From: Streptomyces radicis
GTDB taxonomy: Bacteria; Actinomycetota; Actinomycetes; Streptomycetales; Streptomycetaceae
Reading direction: 5' to 3'
Assembly: GCF_003626575.1 (NCBI RefSeq)
Contig: NZ_RBDY01000020.1
Location: 1 to 64,000, forward strand
DNA: 64,000 nt
Shown: positions 54,300 to 61,747 of the stretch, one piece after another
Layout of the letters: every line of letters starts with the position of its first letter
Numbering within the stretch: position 1 is the first letter of the stretch
Notes under the pieces: generated by a model
Seen by the model: the letters and a program-made list of their open reading frames with translations, nothing else
Database searches by the model: none
Told to the model about the DNA's origin: nothing
Made by a program: the position numbers and the translations under genes

Positions 54300-57200
54300 C
54301 TACTGATCCGCGGACGGGCTTCCCGGTGAGCCGCCTTCACCGGTCGGCACGGGCAGCTCGTCGAGCCGCGCGCCGGGGTCGGCCAGACCGCCGGCGAGCA
54401 GGGTCAGCAGGGTGTTCTGCCAGCCGCGCGCCGAGGTTTGGTCGAACCTGTCGGCGGCGTATTCGACCTCGCCTGCCAGACCGGCGGAGTGCTGCCGGAC
54501 GGACCAGGTCAGCGCGGCCTTCGCGGTGCCCTGGTGGATGAACTGCTCGGCGATGTCGAGCCCTTCGATCCCGCCCTCGATGTCGAGCGGGGTGGACTGC
54601 AAGGCGAACATCGCGTGGAACAGCGGGCGTTGCCCCCCCGCACGCCGTGGCAGGGACGCGACCACGTCGGCCAGCGGCAGCTCCTGGTGGGTCAGTGCCT
54701 CCGCCAGCGCCTCGTCGGTGCGGCCGACCAGCTCGCGGAAGGTCATGCCCGCGGTGAAGCGCATCCGCAGCGGTACCGTGTTGACCAGATAGCCGATCAG
54801 ATCCTCCGTGCCCGGCCGGTTCCGACCGGCCATCGGCACCCCGACGACCACGTCGTCGACGCCGCCGGTGCGACGCAGGGTCGCGAGGAAGGCCGCGAGC
54901 AGTACGGTGAACGCGGTGCTCCCGCACGCGCGGGCGACGCGCTCGACGGCGGTCGGATCGACGGCTTCGGGCGGCAGGGGGAGGGCGAAGCCCTCGGTGC
55001 CGCTTCGCTTCCCCGAGCCGCGCGGGAGGCCGGGCTCGACAGCGGGCGGGTCCCCTTCGAGCCGGGCGCGCCAGTGGTCCCGCTGCCCTTCCGCCTCCGC
55101 GCCGCGCAGCCAGCGCTCCTGCCAGGCGCAGTAGTCGGCGTACTGGATGGTCGGCTCGGGCAGCGGACGCCCGGCGTAGAGCATGGCGAACTCCCGCCAG
55201 AACACGGCCAGGGACCAGGCGTCGAACACCGCGTGGTGCACGTTGAGCAGCCACAGGTGGTCCTCGGCGTCGACGCGGTAGCAGGCCGACCGCAGCAGTG
55301 GGCCGGCGGACAGGTCGAACGGGCGCCGTGCCTCCTCCTCGGCCAGGCGACCGGCCTTGTCGGCGTCGGCGGCGACGGTCACCTCCGTACGCACAGGGCT
55401 CGCGGGCCTGATCCGCTGCCAGACGCGACCGTTCCCCTCCTCGAAGACGGTGCGCAGTGCCTCGTGGCGGGCGACGATCCCGGTCAGTGCGGCGTCAAGA
55501 CGGTCGAGGTCGAGCGGCCCCCTGATCCGGTAGCCGAGCACGACCGCGTAGGTCGGCGCCCCGCGGTGCACCCGGTCGAGGAACCACAGGGCCTGCTGCC
55601 CGCGTGAGGCGAGGCACCGGTCGTCGCGCTCGTGCGACGGCACGACCGCGCTCTCCGACGCGTCGCGGCCGTGTGCCCGCTTCACCAGGGCGGCGACCCC
55701 GGCCACGTGTGGAGCCATCCGCAACTGCGCGAACGACAGCCCCACGCCGGTCACATCGGCGACCCGGCTGAGCAGCTGGAGACCCCGCAGGGAGTCCCCT
55801 CCGGCGGCGAAGAAGTCCTCGTCCCTCGACGGGGACCGGCCGCCGAGCACGTCGCTGACGAGGAGGGCGACGACGCGCTCCAGCGTCGTCATCCCGGCCT
55901 GGCCCGTGCGGTCGGCGCGGCCTGTGTCGTCGGCGTGGGGCGGCGCGACGGGGGGAAGGGCCGAGCGGACCGCCTTGCCGTTCAGCGGGGAACGCGGGAT
56001 GCGATCGAGCAGGACGATGGACCGGGGCACCACGGCCTCGGACAGCCGGCCCGAGATGTCGGCACGGATCGCCGCCTCGGACACTCCGTCCTCGGCCTCG
56101 ACATAGGCGATGAGGCGCGACCCGAACGGCGGGTCCTCGACACTGATGACGACGACGTCCCTGACCCCGGCGCAGTGATGCATGGCGCTTTCCACCTGGC
56201 CGGGCTCGACGCGGTGCCCGCGGACCTTGACCTGGCGATCGGAGCGTCCGAGGAACAGGAGGGTCCCGTCGCTCCGTCGGCTGCCGCGGTCGCCGGTGCG
56301 GTACATGCGCGATCCGGGCGGGCCCTGGGGGTCGGGAAGGAAGCGGTCGGCGGTGGCGGCCGGGGCGGCGTGGTAGCCGCGGGCCAGGGGCGGCCCGGCG
56401 AGCCAGATGTCTCCCGGGGTACCGTCCGGCACCGGTCGCATGTCGTCGTCGAGGATGTGGAACGTGGCCTGCGCGAACGGGCGGCCGATGGGCGCGAGCG
56501 CGTAGTCGGAGCGGCCGGGGCCCGACAGCTCGTCCGGCTCCGGGCGGTACAGCGCCACGCTGATGCTGGCCTCGGTCGGCCCGTAGTCGGAGACCCAGTC
56601 GATGGATTCCGCTCCGGGGATCCGGTACCAGGCGGCGAGCTTGTCGACGAGGATCTTGTCGCCGCCGATGAACACGATGCGCAGCGAGGCGGGCAGGCTG
56701 ACCAGCCCGGACGTCAGATCGTCCACCCACTGGTGCCAGTAGGCGCTGGGGAGGCTCACCCCCGTCACCGCGAGACGATCGATGAGCTCGGTGAACTCCA
56801 GGCTGGTGAAGTGTCGTTGATCGGGCATGACGACGGCAGCGCCGGTGACCCAGGCGGGCATGATCTCTTCGAGCGCGGCGTCGAAGGCGATCGGGGTGGA
56901 TTGCAGGAACCGGTCGCTCGGGACCAGCTTGAGCTCGTCCCTGAGGGACACGGCGTGGTTGGCGAAGCTGGCGTGCGTGACGGCGACCGGCTTGGGCTTA
57001 CCGGTGGAGCCCGAGGTGAAGACGCAGTAGGCGAGGTTGGACGGGTCGACGGCGGGGGGCGGGGCGGTGGTCGGCCGGTCGGACAGGCCGACCTGCTCCA
57101 GGTCCACGACGGGCACGCCGGAGGGCGCCACGGTCACCGATCCGTCGCGGACGAGAAGGCTGGCTCCGATGTCCTTGATCATCGCCTCGGCGACATCGTC

Positions 57201-57467
57201 GGGGAGCGAAGGGTCGACGGGCACATACACCCCGCCGGCCTTCCACACCGCGAGCATCGTGACCAACAGGCCCGGCGACGGCTCCATGACGACGGCGACC
57301 AGGCGCTCGGCTCCGATACCGGCCTCGGCCAGCAGCTGGGCACACCGGGCGGCTCGTTCGTCGAGTTCGCGGTAGGTGAGGACGCCACCGTCCGAGACGA
57401 CCGCGACGGCGTCAGGCGTCAGCGAAGCCTGCGCCTCGAACAGGTGATGAACGCAGGTACCGGGCAT
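54300..57467 (-). CDS. NRPS module A-T-C
   Basis: A 1055-residue protein. A domain (1-505): FTSGSTGKPKPV, SDYGPTEA, YRTGD, GRSDRQVKVRGHRVEPGQVE, NGKAVR. Carrier: AAGGDSL, Ser559. C domain (about 620-1050): HHAVFDA (His744-His745, Asp749), with Ala in place of the usual Gly. My pocket reading D-A-E-S-F-G-D-I-S-K has Glu at the third position, which suggests a basic side chain such as Lys, Orn or a guanidino acid (inference). The A-first order without an upstream C fits an initiating module passing its residue directly to its own C domain. Upstream genes are MbtH and an amidinotransferase. Confidence 0.92.
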   Translation of the reverse strand: MPGTCVHHLFEAQASLTPDAVAVVSDGGVLTYRELDERAARCAQLLAEAGIGAERLVAVVMEPSPGLLVTMLAVWKAGGVYVPVDPSLPDDVAEAMIKDIGASLLVRDGSVTVAPSGVPVVDLEQVGLSDRPTTAPPPAVDPSNLAYCVFTSGSTGKPKPVAVTHASFANHAVSLRDELKLVPSDRFLQSTPIAFDAALEEIMPAWVTGAAVVMPDQRHFTSLEFTELIDRLAVTGVSLPSAYWHQWVDDLTSGLVSLPASLRIVFIGGDKILVDKLAAWYRIPGAESIDWVSDYGPTEASISVALYRPEPDELSGPGRSDYALAPIGRPFAQATFHILDDDMRPVPDGTPGDIWLAGPPLARGYHAAPAATADRFLPDPQGPPGSRMYRTGDRGSRRSDGTLLFLGRSDRQVKVRGHRVEPGQVESAMHHCAGVRDVVVISVEDPPFGSRLIAYVEAEDGVSEAAIRADISGRLSEAVVPRSIVLLDRIPRSPLNGKAVRSALPPVAPPHADDTGRADRTGQAGMTTLERVVALLVSDVLGGRSPSRDEDFFAAGGDSLRGLQLLSRVADVTGVGLSFAQLRMAPHVAGVAALVKRAHGRDASESAVVPSHERDDRCLASRGQQALWFLDRVHRGAPTYAVVLGYRIRGPLDLDRLDAALTGIVARHEALRTVFEEGNGRVWQRIRPASPVRTEVTVAADADKAGRLAEEEARRPFDLSAGPLLRSACYRVDAEDHLWLLNVHHAVFDAWSLAVFWREFAMLYAGRPLPEPTIQYADYCAWQERWLRGAEAEGQRDHWRARLEGDPPAVEPGLPRGSGKRSGTEGFALPLPPEAVDPTAVERVARACGSTAFTVLLAAFLATLRRTGGVDDVVVGVPMAGRNRPGTEDLIGYLVNTVPLRMRFTAGMTFRELVGRTDEALAEALTHQELPLADVVASLPRRAGGQRPLFHAMFALQSTPLDIEGGIEGLDIAEQFIHQGTAKAALTWSVRQHSAGLAGEVEYAADRFDQTSARGWQNTLLTLLAGGLADPGARLDELPVPTGEGGSPGSPSADQ

Positions 57468-57594
57468 GAAAATCCCATCTCCGGATCGAGCGGTACGGGT
57501 CGGCCCTTCGCGCGGAAGGTCAACGGAAGGTCGGCGGAAGGTCGGCGGAACGGAGGGACGGCAGTCGGCCCCGGGGCCACAAGTGGCAAAAGTG

Positions 57595-58677
57595 TCAGAA
57601 GTAGGAGTTCAGCCCACCGCGCCGCCGCACATCGACCGTCGCGCAGTGGAAGGAGCCGCCGAAGCTGTTGAAGTTCCGGAACGGGCACGGGATCGCGGCC
57701 ATTCCCCAATCCTCGGCGAGGCGGCGCATCGGCTCGTCCTGCGCCTCCACGACCATCCGCTCCTCGTCGATCATGAGCACGTTCATATTGATCCATGTGC
57801 TCGTCATGTAGAGCGGGTGGTCGCCCGGAATCACCGGCGGCGGTGCCGTGCGCACTTCCCAGTCCTTGAATATCTCCGGAACCTCCGGCACCCGGTCCGG
57901 ATGGATCAGCAGCTTGCCAGGAGCCAACGGCATCAGGCTCGCGTCGATGTGCATGGGGTGGTCGTCGGCCAGGGTCACCTCGTGCACCCGGTACGCGTCG
58001 CCCACGTGCCTGCGGACCCACTCGATGCCCAACGCGTTGGTGACATGGCTGCGTTGGGCGAAGATGTCGCGGCCGCACCGGATGAAGTCGGCCGCGTCGA
58101 ACGTGGGCTCGAACTCGGTGATGACCGAGCGGAACGGCTCCCCTTCGGGCTGGTCGGTCCAGCCGTCGACATACAGCTCGTCAGGGAGCTCGGGCTTGGG
58201 CGGCGAGCTCCATCGGGCTCCCCGCAGGAAGTACTCCTTGAGCAGCGGCCGGTAGGCCGACGCCGCGTGGTGGCGCGAACGCCAGGACATCGGCGCCTCG
58301 ATGACGTCGTCGCCGACGACCAGCAGCAGGTCGCGGGGCATCGCGTCGTACAGACCCGTGCTCGACCATCCCGGCGCGCCATAGGACTTGCCGTGGTCCC
58401 GTGGCTCGGGCCGACGGACCCTGACTCCTTCACCGGCCAGGATCTCGACCAGTTGGTCGAGCTCGTCCCGCGCGGCCGCGACGCGGTCGGCGGGGAACGG
58501 CTGCCCGGCGCGCTCCTGGAACAGGGCGCGCTGCTCCGGCGAGAGCGGCGCACCGACCGAGGCGTGCCACGGAGGGAAGCGGGCACCGTCGACGGCGCCG
58601 ACGATCACCTCCTCCAGTGGGTCCCACTCGTTGAAGGAGCTGACGGGACACTCGGTGGAGGCCTCTGACTCACTCAT
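57595..58677 (-). CDS. Arginine:amine amidinotransferase (AGAT/StrB1/CyrA family)
   Basis: A 360-residue enzyme that moves the amidino group of arginine to an amine. It follows human glycine amidinotransferase closely around the active site: Asp194 in EFEPTFDAADFIRCGRDIF, His243 in PMHIDASLMPL and nucleophile Cys345 in GGSFHCATVDVRRRG. All catalytic residues are present and length is typical. The acceptor may be glycine (as in CyrA, giving guanidinoacetate) or another amine; the cluster product should carry a guanidino group. AAAGGATGCGAG precedes the ATG. Confidence 0.93.
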   Translation of the reverse strand: MSESEASTECPVSSFNEWDPLEEVIVGAVDGARFPPWHASVGAPLSPEQRALFQERAGQPFPADRVAAARDELDQLVEILAGEGVRVRRPEPRDHGKSYGAPGWSSTGLYDAMPRDLLLVVGDDVIEAPMSWRSRHHAASAYRPLLKEYFLRGARWSSPPKPELPDELYVDGWTDQPEGEPFRSVITEFEPTFDAADFIRCGRDIFAQRSHVTNALGIEWVRRHVGDAYRVHEVTLADDHPMHIDASLMPLAPGKLLIHPDRVPEVPEIFKDWEVRTAPPPVIPGDHPLYMTSTWINMNVLMIDEERMVVEAQDEPMRRLAEDWGMAAIPCPFRNFNSFGGSFHCATVDVRRRGGLNSYF

Positions 58678-58743
58678 CTCGCATCCTTTGCTGGTCGGTG
58701 TCAGGAATGCCGTCGGACCACGATCACGGCACGCGGCCCGCCG

Positions 58744-58947
58744 TCAGCCGTCTCGGTCCATGAGCGCGCGCAGGCTCGCCGGACGCATGTCCGTCCAGAG
58801 TTCGCCGATCCGGTCCAGGCAGGCGGACCGCTCCGCGGGGCCGCCGACCCGCTCCCATCCCTCGGGGACGTCCCGCCCCGCGGGCCAGATCGAGTACTGC
58901 CGCTCGTGGTTGCGCACGACGGTGAAGAGGGTGTCGGCCTCGGTCAT
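58744..58947 (-). CDS. MbtH-like protein (second copy)
   Basis: A 67-residue MbtH family protein with NHERQYSIWPAGRDVPEGWERV and LWTDMRPASLR. The start at 58947 has AGAGG upstream. Its sequence is clearly different from the copy at 53,979, so the two may serve different adenylation domains. Confidence 0.93.
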   Translation of the reverse strand: MTEADTLFTVVRNHERQYSIWPAGRDVPEGWERVGGPAERSACLDRIGELWTDMRPASLRALMDRDG

Positions 58948-58972
58948 GACTGCCTCTCGTCGTTCGGCTCGG

Positions 58973-59953
58973 TCAACACGCCTCCGGATCACCGGGGGTC
59001 CGCTCGGCCGCCGACGGCAGGCCTTCGCGGCGGATGTCCAGGAACCCGGCCACCGCAGGGACCGGCGACACGACGTGGCCGTCCTCGCGGAACGACGCGC
59101 CGTACCGCTCGGCGACCCGCGGCAGCTGACTCCAGTGCGTGGTCGGGCGCAGGTGGTGCTCCTGGTGGTAGCCGTCGTTGAAGGTCAGCCAGTTGTACAA
59201 GCGGCCGTAGTGGCTGACCGAGTTCGCGTACCGGCTCTCCGGGTGGGCCCCGTAGTGCCGGTAGTAGTTCTGCACGTTGACCAGCGTGAAGGCCACCGCT
59301 ATCGCGGGTAGGTAGCAGATCAGGAGCCACTGCCAGGACAGCACCGCGAGCAGTGCGAGCAGCCCGAGGTGCGCGAGACGGTCGGCCTGGATCTGGCGCA
59401 GCTCCGCCCTGCGTCGCTCGGGATTCCGGGTGGCGAGCTCCTGGAGCAGCGTCTCGTCGGCGCCGACCCGGCAGCCCCGGCGCAGGGCGGCGAACGTTCC
59501 GAGGAGCTCGCGGACCGACTCGGCGAGGCTGAAGAACAGGTACCGCCACAGCGGTGCGTGGCCGTCGTCCCGGCTGTAGCGGAAGGTGGACGTGACGTCG
59601 CGCGTCGTTCCGTCCTCGCCTTTGCGGTCGTTGTTGTAGCGATGGTGGTTGCGCACATGGGTCAGCCGGTACGCCTGCACCGATTGCGCGATGTTCGCCG
59701 AATTGATCAGCGACATCACCGCGTTGTGGCGCGACGAGACAAACCATGGCTGATGCGAGAACAAATGAGAAACAATGATCACGCTGTACGTCAGCATGAA
59801 AGCCACGAGCGCGAATGACCCCACCATCGGCCACAGCCCGGTGGGATCGACCGCGGCGAGCCAGATCGTCACCGCGAACTGAGTGATGCTGAACAGAACC
59901 AGAAGGGCGTCGATAGGGCCGTTCCGGAACACACGGGATTTCCGGTCTTCCAT
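58973..59953 (-). CDS. Membrane fatty-acid-desaturase family enzyme 1
   Basis: A 326-residue di-iron membrane enzyme with the three histidine boxes: HLFSH (63-67), HVRNHH (99-104) and HQEHH (263-267). Hydrophobic segments flank the boxes. Family members desaturate or hydroxylate acyl chains; in NRPS/PKS clusters such enzymes often act on carrier-bound substrates. The ATG at 59953 is used because upstream codons are Arg-rich with no similarity. It is the first gene of the long minus-strand operon and shares a promoter region with the second desaturase. Confidence 0.88.
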   Translation of the reverse strand: MEDRKSRVFRNGPIDALLVLFSITQFAVTIWLAAVDPTGLWPMVGSFALVAFMLTYSVIIVSHLFSHQPWFVSSRHNAVMSLINSANIAQSVQAYRLTHVRNHHRYNNDRKGEDGTTRDVTSTFRYSRDDGHAPLWRYLFFSLAESVRELLGTFAALRRGCRVGADETLLQELATRNPERRRAELRQIQADRLAHLGLLALLAVLSWQWLLICYLPAIAVAFTLVNVQNYYRHYGAHPESRYANSVSHYGRLYNWLTFNDGYHQEHHLRPTTHWSQLPRVAERYGASFREDGHVVSPVPAVAGFLDIRREGLPSAAERTPGDPEAC

Positions 59954-60595
59954 GAGCCTGATACCTCTGCGTCGTCGTGCGCGCTGAAACGGATGCGCGT
60001 CAGCGCGCGCCTCGGCCCACCACGGGCGTTTCGCGATCACAGGAACGCACATCCAGGAGCTGAAGAGGCATGTGGGTGTGCGCACGGCCCCCGCAGGAAA
60101 GTGAATGACATCGTATGATCCCCGTAGTGACTGATCGGCTCCCGGCCTTCTGTGAGTTGGGCAGATCGCCTCTGTTGACGCTCACGAAAGACGCCCTGCT
60201 CGGCAACTGCCCGTTATCAGCGATCAGTTGGGATAGCCTCACGGAGCCGCATTCAACACTGTGGGTTGTGATGAGGTCAAGCCCTCTCCTACGGTGGATC
60301 GTTGGGCTTGTCGGTAGCGAAATGCTCTCTTCCGGTATTCGCCGGTGGGCCGGTGGGGAGTGCCGTTGTCCGGTGCATGGCGGAGGCGGGTGCGCGACGT
60401 CCGGTAGGCCGCTCACCCGGTCAACTCCGGGTCGAAGTAGATCTCTTGACAGGGTATCTATCAGTGGAGAACACTGGCCCCGTTCCTGTCGCGGAGAGGG
60501 GCAGAGGGCCAGATCCCGCTGGGGTCGCCGACATTCTGGAGTGGCCTTCCATCTCCGACGGGACAGCAAGCGCATCGCAGGGGGAGGGCAATACC
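59954..60595. promoter_or_regulatory. Divergent promoter region between the two desaturase genes
   Basis: 642 bases with no gene I can support. It holds the 12-mer AGAGGGCTTGAC (minus orientation, 60276-60287) also found at 38,654, a dyad CAACTG/CAGTTG (60204-60209, 60225-60230), and TTGACG and TTGACA hexamers on the plus strand (60173-60178, 60446-60451). Open frames here have no recognisable products. Confidence 0.5.
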
Positions 60596-61621
60596 GTGGC
60601 CAGCGCTGATCGTGCCGAGCGGCACCGGTTCTCGCCGGAGATCCTCGCGGCGGTTCGTGCCGCGTCCCGTCCGGACAACTGGCACGGACCACTCGAAGTC
60701 GTCGAGCACTGGCTGTGGATCGCGGCGTGGTGCGCGGCGTCCGTGCTGGCGTTCCAGCAGGCCCCGCTCTGGGCCGCGATCCCGGTGTACGTCGTCGCGG
60801 TGTTCTTCATCGGCGGGCGCCAGCGGGCCCTCGCCGGGGTGCTGCACATGGCCACCCACCGTGCGTTCATGGCGAACCGACGCGTCGGCAGCGTCATCGG
60901 GGCACTGCTCGGCGGATATCCGGTGCTCCAGAGCTTCACCGGCTACCGGGCCTCGCACCTCGGCGAGCACCACGGCCGCCTGGGCGACCCGGACCGGGAC
61001 CCCGACTACAAGCAGTACCAGGACAACGCGCTGTGCGGGGACAACCTCAGCCGGGCCGCGCTGCGACGGTACATGTGGTCCGTCCTGAGCCCGCGCGCCA
61101 CCGCCTCGTACATCCTCTACCTGCTGCGGCACCGGATCGTGGCCAAGGGCGAGCGGACGTCCGAGCGCTGGCTGCGGGTCGCCCTCATCGCCGCGGTGCT
61201 GGCGTGGGCGGTCTTCGGCGGCTGGTGGCTCTGGCTTCTCCTGCTCTGGTTCGTGCCCATGATCACGACGCAGGTGTGGATCGGCGCTGTCGCCGAGCTC
61301 ATGGAGCACTTCCCGCTGATCGAGACCGCGCCTCGAGTGGACATCTTCATGTCCTGGAACCGGGTGTACGGCCTCGGGACGCGCTTCCTGTTCGGGGAGA
61401 AGGACGGCGAGGGCTTCCACCTGGTCCACCACCTGTTCCCGCGGACGCCGATGTGGCGGCTGCGGGAGGTCGACGCGATCCTGCGACGCGACCCGGTGTA
61501 CGCGGAGCTGCCCCGCCTGGACGGTGTGCTCGGCGGGATGGGAAGGATCTACAAGTCCCTGCCGAGCACCGGCGGCGGGACCGCGGGAACGGTCCTGACC
61601 ACCCCGATGCCCGAGATGTGA
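60596..61621 (+). CDS. Membrane fatty-acid-desaturase family enzyme 2
   Basis: A 341-residue di-iron membrane enzyme with histidine boxes HMATH (84-88), HLGEHH (121-126) and HLVHH (275-279) and four hydrophobic segments. It is only distantly similar to the divergent desaturase 1, so the pair is not a recent duplication. The GTG at 60596 is chosen because GGGGGAGGG lies seven bases upstream. Desaturation or hydroxylation of an acyl or amino-acyl intermediate is likely; the substrate is unknown. Confidence 0.88.
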   Translation: MASADRAERHRFSPEILAAVRAASRPDNWHGPLEVVEHWLWIAAWCAASVLAFQQAPLWAAIPVYVVAVFFIGGRQRALAGVLHMATHRAFMANRRVGSVIGALLGGYPVLQSFTGYRASHLGEHHGRLGDPDRDPDYKQYQDNALCGDNLSRAALRRYMWSVLSPRATASYILYLLRHRIVAKGERTSERWLRVALIAAVLAWAVFGGWWLWLLLLWFVPMITTQVWIGAVAELMEHFPLIETAPRVDIFMSWNRVYGLGTRFLFGEKDGEGFHLVHHLFPRTPMWRLREVDAILRRDPVYAELPRLDGVLGGMGRIYKSLPSTGGGTAGTVLTTPMPEM

Positions 61622-61747
61622 GCGACGATGCCCGAGATGTGAGCGACCGGGACGCCGTCTCGTCCCTTCGTGTGCCCGGTCGGCGCGGCCATCCCCGTCG
61701 AGACCGCCGTTGACGCCAGTGCCTACTCACCCATGCGGGGGAGCTCA

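Noticed and set aside
55632..57671. 679-codon plus-strand frame opposite the A-T-C module
   Set aside because: It is antisense to well-defined NRPS core motifs and its translation is His/Arg/Gly-rich without domains.
60302..60595. In-frame upstream extension of desaturase 2 containing a stretch like a histidine-kinase N-box (LSVENTGPVPVAERG)
   Set aside because: Only about 15 residues look similar, no other kinase motif is present, and a strong ribosome site supports the GTG at 60,596. Chance resemblance is more likely.
60115..60609. 164-codon plus-strand frame in the desaturase divergent spacer
   Set aside because: Composition is Arg/Ser-rich with no domain or ribosome site, and it runs across the start of the real desaturase gene in another frame.
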